The position numbers and the translations under genes were made by a program. Under the pieces are notes generated by a model, which saw only the letters and a list, made by a program, of their open reading frames with translations, had not been told where the DNA came from and ran no database searches. From positions 16,335,208-16,399,207 of the forward strand of contig NC_092642.1 in the NCBI RefSeq assembly GCF_039555335.1: DNA of 64,000 bases. Reading direction: 5' to 3'. Each line of letters begins with the position of its first letter. The first letter of the stretch is position 1. Shown in pieces: positions 9,375 through 22,057 of the stretch. Source of the DNA: Amphiura filiformis. Lineage: Eukaryota > Echinodermata > Ophiuroidea > Amphilepidida > Amphiuridae.

Positions 9375-12300
9375 AACCTTTGCCTGGTGGCCAGTGCCCT
9401 CTTCAGTAGACAGCATCAAATGTCATTAACCTTAGCTTTGCTTGATATAATCAGTGCTATCTTCAGTAGATAGCATCAAATGTTATTAATCTTTGGCTGA
9501 TGATATGATCAGTGCTATCTTCAGTAGATGGCATCAAATGTTATTCATCTTTGGCTGATATGATCAGTGCTATCTTCAGTAGATAGCATCAAATGTTATT
9601 AATCTTTTGCTGATATAATCAGTGCTGTCTACAGTAGATAGCATCAAATGTTATTAATCTTTGGCTGGTATGATCAGTGCCATCTTCAGTAGATAGCATT
9701 AAATGTTATTAACCTTAGCTTTGCTTGATATGATCAGTGATATCTTCAACAGCATCAAATGTTATTAATCTTTGGCTGATATGATCAGTGCTATCTTCAG
9801 TAGATAGCATCAAATGTTATTCATATTTGGCTGATATAATCAGTGCTATCTTCAGTAGATAGCATCAAATGTTATTAATCTTTGGCTGATATGATCAGTG
9901 CTATCTACAGTAGATAGCATCAAATGTTATTAATCTTTGGCTGATATGATCAGTGCTATGTAGATAGCATCAAATGTTATTCATCTTTGGCTGATATGAT
10001 CAGTGCTATCTTCAGTAGATAGCATCAAATGTTATTAATCTTTGGTTGATATAATCAGTGCTATCTTCAGTAGATAGCATCAAATGTTATTCATCTTTGG
10101 CTGATATAATCAGTGCTATCTTCAGTAGATAGCATCAAATGTTATTCATCTTTGGCTGATATGATCAGTGCTATCTTCAGTAGATAGCATCAAATGTTAT
10201 TAATCTTTGGCTGATATATTCAGTACTATCTTCAGTAGATAGCATCAAATGTTATTAATCTTTGGCTGATATAATCAGTGCTATCTTCAGTAGATAGCAT
10301 CAAATGTTATGAATCTTTGGCTGATATGATCAGTGCTATCTTCAGTAGATAGCATCAAATGTTATTAATCTTTGGCTGATATGATCAGTGCTATCTTCAG
10401 TAGATAGCATCAAATGTTATTAATCTTTGGCAGTTATGATCAGTGCTATCTTCAGTAGATAGCATCAAATGTTATTAATCTTTGGCTGATATGATCAGTG
10501 CTATCTTCAGTAGATAGCATCAAATACTATTAATCTTTGGCTGATATGATCAGTGCTATCTTCAGTAGATAGCATCAAATGTTATTAATATTTGGCTGAT
10601 GATATGATCAGTGCTATCTTCGGTAGATAGCATCAAATGTTATTAATCTTTGGCTGATATGATCAGTGCTATCTTCGGTAGATAGCATCAAATGTTATTA
10701 ATCATTGGCTGATATGATCAGTGCTATCTTCAGTAGATAGCATCAAATGTTATTCATCTTTGGCTGATATAATCAGTGCTATCTTCAGTAGATAGCATCA
10801 AATACTATTAATCTTTGGCTGATATGATCAGTGCTATCTTCAGTAGATAGCATCAAATGTTATTCATCTTTGGCTGATATAATCAGTGCTATCTTCGGTA
10901 GATAGCATCAAATGTTATTAATCATTGGCTGATATGATCAGTGCTATCTTCAGTAGATAGCATCAAATGTTATTAATCTTTGGCTGATATGATCAGTGCT
11001 ATCTTCAGTAGATAGCATCAAATACTATTAATCTTTGGCTGATATGATCAGTGCTATCTTCAGTAGATAGCATCAAATGTTATTAATATTTGGCTGATGA
11101 TATGATCAGTGCTATCTTCGGTAGATAGCATCAAATGTTATTAATCTTTGGCTGATATGATCAGTGCTATCTTCGGTAGATAGCATCAAATGTTATTAAT
11201 CATTGGCTGATATGATCAGTGCTATCTTCAGTAGATAGCATCAAATGTTATTCATCTTTGGCTGATATGATCAGTGCTATCTTCAGTGGATAGCATCAAA
11301 TGTTATTAATCTTTGGCTGATGATATGATCAGTGCTATCTTCAGTAGATAGCATCAAATGTTATTAATCTTTGGCTAATATAATCAGTGCTATCTTCAGT
11401 AGATAGCATCAAATGTTATTAATCTTTGGCTGATATGATCAGTGCTATCTTCAGTAGATAGCATCAAATGTTATTAATCTGATATGATCAGTGCTATCTT
11501 CAGTAGATAGCATCAAATGTTATTCATCTTTGGCTGATATGATCAGTGCTATCTTCAGTAGATAGCATCAAATGTTATTAATCTTTGGCTGATGATATGA
11601 TCAGTGCTATCTTCAGTAGATAGCATCAAATGTTATTAATCTTTGGCTAATATAATCAGTGCTATCTTCAGTAGATAGCATCAAATGTTATTAATCTTTG
11701 GCTGATATGATCAGTGCTATCTTCAGTAGATAGCATCAAATGTTATTAATCTTTGGCTGATATGATAAGTGCTATCTTCGGTAGATAGCATCAAATGTTA
11801 TTAATCATTGGCTGATATGATCAGTGCTATCTTCAGTAGATAGCATCAAATGTTATTCATCTTTGGCTGATATGATCAGTGCTATCTTCAGTAGATAGCA
11901 TCAAATGTTATTAATCTTTGGCTGATATGATCAGTGCTATCTTCAGTAGATAGCATCAAATGTTATTAATCTTTGGCTGATATGATCAGTGCTATCTTCA
12001 GTAGATAGCATCAAATGTTATTAATCTTTGGCAGTTATGATCAGTGCTATCTTCAGTAGATAGCATCAAATGTTATTAATCTTTGGCTGATATGATCAGT
12101 GCTATCTTCAGTAGATAGCATCAAATACTATTAATCTTTGGCTGATATGATCAGTGCTATCTTCAGTAGATAGCATCAAATGTTATTAATATTTGGCTGA
12201 TGATATGATCAGTGCTATCTTCGGTAGATAGCATCAAATGTTATTAATCTTTGGCTAATATAATCAGTGCTATCTTCAGTAGATAGCATCAAATGTTATT

Positions 12301-14260
12301 AATCTTTGGTTGATATAATCAGTGCTATCTTCAGTAGATAGCATCAAATGTTATTCATCTTTGGCTGATATGATCAGTGCTATCTTCAGTAGATAGCATC
12401 AAATACTATTAATCTTTGGCTGATATGATCAGTGCTATCTTCAGTAGATAGCATCAAATGTTATTAATATTTGGCTGATGATATGATCAGTGCTATCTTC
12501 GGTAGATAGCATCAAATGTTATTAATCTTTGGCTAATATAATCAGTGCTATCTTCAGTAGATAGCATCAAATGTTATTAATCTTTGGTTGATATAATCAG
12601 TGCTATCTTCAGTAGATAGCATCAAATGTTATTCATCTTTGGCTGATATGATCAGTGCTATCTTCAGTAGATAGCATCAAATGTTATTCATCTTTGGCTG
12701 ATATGATCAGTGCTATCTTCAGTAGATAGCATCAAATGTTATTAATCTTTGGCTGATATGATCAGTGCTATCTACAGTAGATAGCATCAAATGTTATTAA
12801 TCTTTGGCTGATATGATCAGTGCTATCTTCAGTAGATAGCATCAAATGTTATTAATCTTTGGCTGATATGATCAGTGCTATCTTCGGTAGATAGCATCAA
12901 ATGTTATTAATCTTTGGCTGATATGATCAGTGCTATCTTCAGTAGATAGCATCAAATGTTATTAATCTTTGGCTGATATGATCAGTGCTATCTTCGGTAG
13001 ATAGCATCAAATGTTATTAATCATTGGCTGATATGATCAGTGCTATCTTCAGTAGATAGCATCAAATGTTATTAATCTTTGGCTGATATGATCAGTGCTA
13101 TCTTCAGTAGATAGCATCAAATGCTATTAATCTTTGGCTGATATGATCAGTGCTATCTTCAGTAGATAGCATCAAATGTTATTAATCTTTGGCTGATATG
13201 ATCAGTGCTATCTACAGTAGATAGCATCAAATATTATTAATCTTTGGCTGATATGATCAGTGCTATCTTCAGTAGATAGCATCAAATGTTATTAATCTTT
13301 GGCTGATATGATCAGTGCTATCTTCGGTAGATAGCATCAAATGTTATTAATCTTTGGCTGATATGATCAGTGCTATCTTCAGTAGATAGCATCAAATGTT
13401 ATTAATCTTTGGCTGATATGATCAGTGCTATCTTCGGTAGATAGCATCAAATGTTATTAATCATTGGCTGATATGATCAGTGCTATCTTCAGTAGATAGC
13501 ATCAAATGTTATTAATCTTTGGCTGATATGATCAGTGCTATCTTCAGTAGATAGCATCAAATGCTATTAATCTTTGGCTGATATGATCAGTGCTATCTTC
13601 AGTAGATAGCATCAAATGCTATTAATCTTTGGCTGATATGATCAGTGCTATCTTCAGTAGATAGCATCAAATGCTATTAATCTTTGGCTGATATGATCAG
13701 TGCTATCTTCAGTAGATAGCGTCAAATGTTATTAATCTTTGGCTGATATGATCAGTGCTATCTTCGGTAGATAACATCAAACGTCATTAACCTTTGCTTG
13801 ATAGGGTCAGCGCTATCTTCATTAAATAGCATCTAGTGCCATTGACCTTTGCTTGATACGATCAGTGATATCTTCAGTAGATAACATCAAACGTCATTAA
13901 CCTTTGCTTGATAGGGTCAGCGCTATCTTCATTAAATAGCATCTAGTGCCATTGACCTTTGCTTGATACGATCAGTGATATCTTCAGTAGATAACATCAA
14001 ATGTTATTAAACTTTGTTTGGTATGGTCAGTAGATAGCATCTTAACCTTTGTTTGATACTATAAGTGCTATCTTCAGTAGATAGAATCAAATGTCATTAA
14101 CCTTTGCCCGATAGGATCAGTGTTATCGTCAGTAATTCATTACCATGATTACCGTGCGACAAAGTAGCATACATTGTTCTACGAACTTTTTGACCGCCCT
14201 CAGTAGATAGCATTAATGAAAAGATCGGTGATATCTTCAGTAGATAGCATGCAATGAAAG
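9375..14260 (+). repeat. 55-bp satellite array, about 85 copies, each with a hairpin
   Basis: A head-to-tail array of a 55-bp unit with core TGATATGATCAGTGCTATC, then TTCAGTAGATAGCATCAAAT, then GTTATTAATCTTTGGC. Each unit holds a hairpin with 8-bp arms TGCTATCT and AGATAGCA around TCAGT. Variants (CGGTAG for CAGTAG, CATCT for AATCT, an added TGA giving 58 bp) occur in repeated order: the run of variants starting at a TTTGGCAGTTATGATC unit near 10430 recurs near 12025. This indicates block duplication of multi-unit segments. The edges, especially 13780-14260, are more divergent and include a duplicated two-unit block. The array ends about 280 bp before the methyltransferase start codon. Confidence 0.95.
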
Positions 14261-14538
14261 CTTATGCACCTAACTGATTCATCACATACATGTAACTACT
14301 TATTACTAATACCGTGCTAATACTATTGAACTCAAAGGGTCAACGCTCTGAGCTGATCTGAACGCATTGTGAAATGAAGCATACATTTGAAATGAAAATT
14401 ATTCACGCAAGGCTGAAAATTGCACTGATTCACTACTATACTCGGGTACACGTTTAGGCAGGTGTGTTGCTGTATCATTTTCTTCAACAAAACGCATAGG
14501 CCTACTTATCATTTTATAAGAATCACCCTCATATTTAA

Positions 14539-17500
14539 ATGGAAAGTAAGAACAAGGAAGCGACCAAAGAGTCCTCGGAGGATTTTGAAGCCTATTTGCA
14601 GAATGCTGTACATGGTGGGTATGTTTGCATGGCGATTGGTATCGGACTGGATACAGGGCTTTGGCAGGTGTTATGTGATTTGGATGGACGCCCTAAAACG
14701 GCACGAGAAATAGCGGATCGCGCTGGTCTGAAGGAAAGGTTTGTATTGTTTTACACTGATCGGCCCAGGTAGGCCTATAGCAGAGAAGATGTAATTAGGC
14801 CTATCATACTAGTAAGCTATCCTTATTTCTCAAAAGGACTATAAAGTATAAGTTTCAATTGATTATTTCACATAATAATTATACGTTAAGGGATCTAAAA
14901 TGAGCGTTTATTGCGTTTCGACAGTATTTTTTGTGGGACATGAGAGCCTCAGACCTATCGAATTGCATTCTGAATACGAAGCATGTCTTTCTGATATCAA
15001 ATATTTTTCATTTTTTGAAAATCACAATATAATACAAATTTTATGACAAATTATAAAAATTTGATATTTTTCAAATTTTTGATATATAACAGTCCTCGAA
15101 GTAAATTATATAAATCTAATGACATATTCTTAAAGTGTATGTAGCAGGGAGGAAAAGCCGACGGTCAATTGAAAATTTTGACCTTTCATATTGAAGATAT
15201 GGATTTTTTCCCAAAAGACCTAATTTTTTTTGGTGTTTTGGGAAAAGAAATCCATATCTTCAATACGAAAGGTCAAAATTTTCAATTGATCGTCGGCTTT
15301 TCATCCCACCTACATACTTTTTAAGTACAAATCATCAGATTTGTAAAGTTTACTTCAAGTACTGTTAAATATCAAAAATATCAATTTTTAATGATTTGCC
15401 ATAAAATGTGTATTAAATTTCGAATTTCAAAAATCAAAATTATTTGATATCAGAATGACATTCTTCGTATTCAGAATGCAATTCGATATGTCTGATGTGC
15501 TCTAATGTCCCACAATAAATACTGTCCAAACGTTCATACCCCAGCCCTTAAAGGCATAATCAACCATTTGCTCATTCAGAAAATATCATTCGTAAAAATC
15601 ATCAAAATTCATTTTTTTGCACATTTGTTAGCAGCATAGATGTGCAGGTTGTGACAGTTTACATGAAATTGGAGAAATGAGCTGCATGAATTTGAAATCA
15701 GTTTTGCCAATACTGCTGTTTTCCCAGTTTTTTTTTGCCTAATTTTTCATTGCAAAAATACCTATTGACAATTTAAATGACTAAGACATATATCCTTCAC
15801 CTTTAAGCAATGTTTGTACACACAATTTTAATTTTTACTGCTGTGATGGGATCACTGAATGGGCCTCTAACCATTGACCTGGAACTGAACGTCGCTGATT
15901 ATAGTCTCATGAGTTTGTGATCTGACAATACTGACTTGATACTATAGACGAATCCAATTTCACGCATTCCTGCTCCTCAATGGCAGCCATAGCCGCGACG
16001 GGGACCCAGCTATCTCACCTAAAATGTGAAATGATGCGACCTTGAAGGGTATTTCAAACTGCATTCTATCACCCGTGTTACACGTAGACAAAAGAATGAT
16101 GACAGTTTACAACACACAAGAATCTAACATCGAATTTTAAGCGGGTTTAATCCACCCAATTGGGTACTCACAACACCTGTTTGGTGCATGCGGGTACCCA
16201 AATATGGCCCACCAAATCCTGACCATGACTTGGCTCGTTAGATTCTTCTATACGAACCTTGCCTTGCCACAATTTTGTTTATTTCACTCAAGTAGCCGGA
16301 GCAGGAATTAATTTCCAGGAGGGGCAAGACTGTATGGAGCAGGGGCCCAAATCCACCATTAATTTCCCACTGGGGGGGAGGAATAGACAATTTTGCCAGG
16401 CTTATTGATAATAATCGTATGGTATTGCATACCGTATGGATTTCCCATCTCTCTGCCCCTCCTCTCCCTCCTTTTTCCCCTTGCACTAGGGGCCGGGGGC
16501 CCAAATAGGCAATTGCCCCCCCAGCTACGCCACTGCGCCGGAGGCAGGGTGGACAAGGTGCCCCCCTGGCTCGAGCTCGAAATAATACCGTATTTAGATA
16601 TTGACCAATATTTGTCATGAATTCCCTTTACCGGGTTATACATTCTTATGAAATAAAAGGTGCACTTAGAACCTTTTTTTTGTCCCGTATACAGCACCCT
16701 AAGCAATGTTTAAGTTCTTCTATAAAGAACCTTGAAAAGTTCTATAAAGAACCTTGAAAAATTCTACAAAGAACCTTACAGATTTAAATAGGCCTATAGG
16801 AGTTTTCTGATTCTCATAACGAAGTTAAGAATAATGAAATTTAGAATTGAAGCAAATTTCCACGGGTTCTTTGTAGAACAAAAAACATGTTCTTTAGGCA
16901 AGAAAATGATTCTTTGTAGAACCTTTAAGGGCGTACTACACCCATATATTGGTTTGATTGGTCTAAATAAATATTTTTTCATTTATAGCTAGGCGATATA
17001 TGCACGGATCATGTGAAATATAAAAAAATATGAAAAAAAGAAGAAAAAAAGTGCTTTTAAACAATTGTAGTAAGTCATTTTAGCCCTATATATATTTTGT
17101 TTACTGTATCCTAGTTACTCAGATGCGTGTTTCATAACAAACCATGATTTATTCTATTCAGCATGTTCAAGTAGGGTACATGAATAGAATACATTAAATC
17201 CTTTGTTATACTCTCTATAGAAAATCTAGTGGTGCATGCAAAATATATAAACACTTACACAATGGATGTATAGTCATTAGTCAATAATATTATAATGTGC
17301 TGTTAGGAGAAGAAAAGGCTATTAGGTCACCGTATGTCAGGTTATAGGTCAATTGGTTCAGGTCAAATTTAAGCATCAATTTTGAATACACATGTGAGAG
17401 TTTGTGATATCATAATGAGGAATAATTTTGATTTTCTGTCTTTAACTGGATATATATCGAGAAGTGCAAGGTGGATATACTAATATACCTTGGGATGTAA

Positions 17501-20500
17501 ATGGTGAGTACAATTTAGAATGCCTAGTTGAGATGGATTTCACAAATAAATATAAAATAGTTACCAAAATCACAAACGTTAAGCTTACGGAAAACTACCC
17601 AATATGGTGGTATAGGTGACAAGAAATACAATTTTTTTTCAACATTGCTGTAGTATGGTTGTGGTAACCTGTTACCTGTGGCTTAATTAAGTTTCAGTGA
17701 AATAATGTCGCAAGTTAAAAATACAAAATATAGCTCAACATTGAAAATAGAAGCATTTTAACCAGTTCCTTTTTTGATAGTTGTGGAGCACCAAGTTCAT
17801 GAAGTCATAAAAGAAATCAGGAACCACTTATTCCCATTTTACATATCAACTTTATTTTCCTCACGTGTTAGCAACACATATCCAAAATTTTAACGAAATC
17901 CGTTGATAGTAAGCTTTCCAAAATGAAGTGAATTTAAATCATCAGTGATGTACCACCTTTTGGCTCCTACTTTTAAAAGCATGTAAGCTACGTTGATACC
18001 GATGCCACCAATAAAACGAGAAGATTTGCCCCTTCATTTTGCATACCACTTTGTCCAATTTTGTTTTGTAATTTCTTCACAAAATGCAAAAAATGCAAAA
18101 AAAAATCAATGGGTGTAGTACCCCTTATTAAGGACCCTGGATTAAGAATGAACGCTCAAAGGGTTTTAAGTGGAACAGAAAAGGGGTTCTTTGGCCAAGA
18201 AAATGATTTTTTAGTATCAAAAGGGTTTTACCTTTCACTTGTACTTAACTTTGTGATGAATCTCTGAATAATTTGAAATTTCTTTAAGGTTCTTAAAAAA
18301 CTTTTTGAGGTTCTTTATAGAATCTAGCCTTATCATTGCTTAGGGTGCTGTATACGGGATAAAAAAAAAAATTTAAGTTGGATCTTTTTTCTAAGAGAGT
18401 AAGCCATTTATTGTCCTCATTATGGCTCATTTTAGCATTAAAATGGCAATTTTCATGGGTATTTGTCCCGGTAAAGTCATTTTAGTAGACGGTCAGCCGG
18501 ACGATGGAAATGTTGGAAATGTTGCCCCCTCCCCAGTCTGGTGGCCTCGGCGGCTGCTGCCCTAAATACTTAATATAGATATTATGTAGAGAGGGACTTG
18601 GTGCTACGGTATATAACGAACAGTGAACAACACAATCGGGATAACATGGATAATATGAACATAATCCCAAAACGTCCAAGGCTTATACTAAGCAGGCACC
18701 CAGACTCTTTTACCCCATGGTTGGCCAGTTTTGGGACCAGGAGCTCATTTAGCTCCTGGTCCAGGCATACTTAATATAAGGCCTGAAAACGTCGTATAGC
18801 CTACCTGCATTAAAACCAAGAATTTGTTTAATAAATTCATACAGGTATGTCCGTGAATGGCTTGGTACTATGGTGATGGCCAAAATAGTGAACATCAAAG
18901 AGGACCAGCCTGAGACTTATTATATACCAGAACATCGTATTCCTGTATTGCATCCAAGAAGGGGTAAAACTGTGACCCTGTATGCCAAAACTGTTTCAAC
19001 ACTAAGTGGTGTCTCCAAAGATGTGGTGGAGCGTTTCAAGAAGGACGGGCCTAATGGTATGTAGGATCATGAGCAGATGCACCAAAGTTATCCATATGCA
19101 GAACTCCCAACCTCACACAATCGCTAATCATGGACACAAAGCTTCATTCCAATTCAATTTATTTCATCCAAAACGGTCCTGTCATACACCTTCCCCAATC
19201 AAACACATTTCTCTTGCATTCGATCATCTTCTACTCTTCCCTAGAAAAAAATCGTTATAATACCAAATCTAAACACCATGGAATTCACCATATCACATCC
19301 TCACAAGCTCACATAGAGCAGTCAAGTTAGCTCAATCGTTAAGGCGTTCGACCATGGTGCGAAAGGTTGCGGGTTCGAACCCTGGCGGTGCCCAGTACGC
19401 TATCGTGAAAATTGAGTTAGCGTGAAATTCCCCTGGACAAGGAACTCACTGCTAATTTGTCTCGTTGTAACCCGTACGAAACTCGGGGAGCTGATCCTGG
19501 TTGCGATGGTTATTTGTGGATTGTCTAGGGTGTGCGCTCTTGAAGCAGCAAATTCCCTGAACGGTTGTTTAATGGTTTATGGAATGATGTGGGGGCCATA
19601 GTGGTCAGCGACAACCTGTAAAGTGTGCTGAGGCTTGTGGCGTTGTGCCTGTGCGTAGCGCACTATAAATCATTGCGCTTTTTTTTTTTTTTAACATTGG
19701 GCGCCCCATTCCTTTTTTAAAGGAATTTTGATTTCAGATGGCCTCGAATTCCATATAACTAGTTTGGCGCAATTGCCGGGAAAATTGACATGTTTCTGGA
19801 AAGTGTTTCTATTTGTAAAGTAAATACCTATTGCGGATCTTGCTGTTCTTGATTTGAATTTATGGGCTCTTTTATCCAACAACTGTCCGAAAGGTAGCCA
19901 TTATAGGGCCTTCTTAACACACTATTTGACCAACTTCACCGAAAATATTTGAAAATTTTAAAGTTGGTTAAAATTCAAAACAATTAAAAAATGGCTCCTA
20001 GATATTTTTTTTTTTTTTTTTAAAATTAATGAAAAAAAAATTGGCCCAAGAATTTTTTGTTACGTTTAACGAAAAAGAAGTGGGCCTAAAAAACCGGTTT
20101 GGGGGATTTGGGGCCAAAAATGAGCATTTTGGCCCAAATTTAACTCTCACAGATGAATTTTTCAAGTCTTGGCCATTCTAAATATGCACACTTTTATATA
20201 CTTTTTAATTTTGGACCAACAATTTAGCAGTTATGAGGCCCGAGTTTCCATAGTTCCAGGGTTAAGACCAACCTTAAACGTACTGCCTATTGTCGTCACA
20301 ATGAATCTGTTTTGCATTCGATATTGGCTCATACACAAAACTCTAATGATAAGAGGAACATGAAAAATTGAAAGAAACCCTTGGCGCTGCTTAACCCTTT
20401 TAAAGGTTTTTTTTTTATAATTAAAGGACTGGCACGGTCAAAAGACGTTTCCGTAAAAAATTCTGGTACGCCACTAGTGATTAAACCACTTAAGGGTAGA

Positions 20501-21823
20501 CGAGGTATTGTTGGTCGAAGCAACTAAAAAAATCAATTTTCATTATCTAGATCCATATATTATTGAAAAATAACACCTTGATGTTTTGCAAAACATCATT
20601 CTACAAATCCCATACTTTGAAAACTTGCTTAATTTATTGTTGTTAATAAGTTATGTACGTTTTACAAAAGTGTTGTTGTTTCAGCCCTCTTAACAACATA
20701 ACTCAAGAACCACAGGACCTACCAAATATATCTGTGATATTTGAATTCTTTTACACGTTCGCTATGAAATGAGCAATGCAGTTTTTGCCAAAGCTCAATA
20801 CCATTCGCAAGATGCTGTGAATGACCAAATCGCAACAGTTTAATATAAGTAATAACCTTAATGACTCATTACCTTTTCATTCTGTGTTCTTCAGGAATCG
20901 CATTCCATCGCTACAGTGACTACGAAGCGTCATTGGCCGAGGTACGCAGGCGTTGGCTAGACGATTACCTCATTCAAGAGTTTATACCTACTGTAGTTGG
21001 TCTTCAAGAACAGTTAGGTAAATTATGCCTGCATATATTTTTAATTTAATTTAGTCAAATATTATAAGTTATTCCTTACATTTCATGAATAATGGTTATA
21101 CCAGTGCTTATCCCCTGTAAAGATGAAAACATGATAAATAGCGCCATTACAAGACAAAAAACAAATCATTGCAGAAAAAAAAATCACTTATATTATAATT
21201 TTCTCTCAATCGTTTAATACATTTATTTATATTAATTATATTTTTTAAATGCAGAATCTGGTATAAATGTGCTGGACTTGGGCTGTGAAAATGGCGTCTT
21301 CGTTAATATCCTTGCACAAACCTTTCCAAACAGCCGGATATATGGAGTGGATATCTCTCAAGATTATATCAACGCAGGCGAGAAATCAGCACAACAAAAA
21401 GGTCTTAAAAACGCCTTTTACACCTGTTGCGATGCAGCTCAATTAGATGCCGCATGGAGCAACCAATTTCACTACGTTTTTATCAGCGATTCTTTGCACG
21501 ATTTTGCATATGCTGATAAAGTTCTTGAGGAAATTCACCGGGTTATGAACGCTGACGGACAACTGTCCATTATTGATACATATTCCCATACTAAATTGTC
21601 TAAAAATCAGGCCCAGGCTGACAAGCTTTTAGTACGCTATGTCTCAAGTCTTATGTATTGTCTTCCATTGTCGCTTAATTACGAGGGTAGTTTAGGTCTT
21701 GGTGCAAATTGGGGGATAGAGGCTGCAGTGAAACTATTGGAAGATTGTGGGTTCGAATCCAAGATGCAAAGCACGCCAGGGAGGTCTGGTCTTCACTTTT
21801 TGTGTACAAAGAAGACACTGTAA
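14539..21823 (+). CDS. SAM-dependent methyltransferase with N-terminal winged helix (4 exons)
   Basis: Exons are 14539-14738, 18845-19056, 20895-21017 and 21255-21823, all with GT-AG introns and compatible phases, encoding 367 residues. An in-frame TAA at 14536-14538 directly precedes the ATG, fixing the start. Residues about 20-80 form a winged-helix-like N-domain with the phrase GLKERYVREWLGTMVMAKIV, created exactly by the exon 1-2 junction and typical of Rv2258c-like methyltransferases. Residues 184-192 (VLDLGCENG) are class I motif I, GVDIS near 209-213 holds the ribose-binding acidic residue, and a DSLHDF segment follows. The substrate is unknown; this family often methylates small molecules. 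A cytosolic enzyme is inferred because there is no signal peptide. Possible polyadenylation signal AATAAA near 21989. Its architecture is bacterial-like, so ancient transfer is possible but not shown. Confidence 0.88.
14890..15547. mobile_element. Palindromic MITE with TTAA target duplication
   Basis: A 658-bp element flanked by TTAA (14886-14889 and 15548-15551), with GGG...CCC ends. Nearly its whole length folds back. The arms share GACAGTATTTWTTGTGGGAC, a CGAATTGCATTCTGAATACG block, and GACGGTCAATTG / CAATTGATCGTC blocks close to the centre at about 15230. A TTAA duplication is typical of piggyBac and Kolobok elements; there is no transposase here. Partial relatives lie at 165-330, 33888-34142 and 61600-61960. 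Confidence 0.8.
16302..16535. mobile_element. hAT-type MITE in intron 1
   Basis: It ends GCTACGCCACTG. The flanking octamers AGCCGGAG (16294-16301) and CGCCGGAG (16536-16543) differ at one base. The interior is an inverted relative of the MITE at 57422-57734: both share GGGGCCCAAAT-like blocks, AATTTCCCACTGGGGG and GCTTATTGATAATAATCG. Confidence 0.7.
16682..18366. mobile_element. Outer inverted-repeat element with a nested insertion
   Basis: The left arm contains TCCCGTATACAGCACCCTAA (16683 on) followed by a GAACC-rich stretch. The right arm carries the inverted block TTAGGGTGCTGTATACGGGA ending near 18360. Between them lies the TTAA-flanked element at 16929-18127. An AAGAAAATGATT block with flanking TTCTTT occurs near 16899 and again near 18199 in the same orientation. 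Confidence 0.6.
16929..18127. mobile_element. TTAA-flanked TIR element (nested)
   Basis: It begins GGGCGTACTACACCCAT and ends in the inverse ATGGGTGTAGTACCCC, with TTAA just outside each end (about 16925-16928 and 18128-18131). The AT-rich interior of about 1.2 kb lacks a long reading frame. The right junction carries a few extra bases, so that end is accurate only to about 3 bp. Confidence 0.65.
18670..18783. mobile_element. Short hairpin element, second copy
   Basis: Inverted relative of the element at 4713-5165. The core hairpin at 18734-18762 has perfect 12-bp arms GGACCAGGAGCT and AGCTCCTGGTCC around CATTT. The outer ends are GCTTATACTAAGCAGGCA and, inverted, CCTTATATTAAGTATGCC. Confidence 0.6.
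19322..19692 (+). mobile_element. tRNA-derived SINE in intron 2 of the methyltransferase gene
   Basis: The tRNA-like head has an A box (TAGCTCAATCGTTAAGGCG) and a canonical B box (GGTTCGAACCC at 19372-19382). A body of about 280 bp unrelated to tRNA follows. It ends GCGTAGCGCACTATAAATC and then GCGC with a T run. The A and B boxes are RNA polymerase III promoter elements. The SINE family is not identified. Confidence 0.75.
19693..20894 (+). other. Remainder of methyltransferase intron 2
   Basis: AT-rich intron with a poly-T/poly-A patch near 20010-20040. Nothing else is supported. Confidence 0.5.
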
Positions 21824-22057
21824 AGCATATTAATATTCATGGAAAAAATTAAATGGATTAAGAAAAAAACCCACACACACACAAATTCAATGGTCCAGCT
21901 ACGAGTATAGTAAATACAAAAACGTTTTTCACATTATTCGCAAAAGGTTAAATAGATTGACAGAGAACGTGTACACATTACACAATGGTGCAAATAAACA
22001 TAATTTTTCACCAGGTTCGTCGTCACAAATGATAAAGGAGACAAGTAGAAGAAGTGA
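21824..22057 (+). other. Probable 3' UTR and flank of the methyltransferase gene
   Basis: A (CA)n patch lies near 21870, and an AATAAA occurs at about 21989 within GCAAATAAACATAA, a possible polyadenylation signal. Confidence 0.4.

Larger units (their letters stand above)
14739..18844 (+). other. Intron 1 of the methyltransferase gene
   Basis: The donor is AAG|GTTTGT and the acceptor ACAG|GTATGTCCG. The intron holds the TTAA palindrome at 14890-15547, an hAT-type MITE at 16302-16535, nested elements at 16682-18366 and a hairpin element near 18670-18783. The stretch 15552-16293 shows nothing supportable. Confidence 0.8.

Noticed and set aside
9375-14260. CRISPR-like regular repeats
   Set aside because: The units are contiguous with no unique spacers, and the genome is eukaryotic. 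It is a satellite.
19332-19391. Functional tRNA gene
   Set aside because: A and B boxes are good, but the anticodon stem and acceptor do not fold as a standard tRNA and a SINE body follows.
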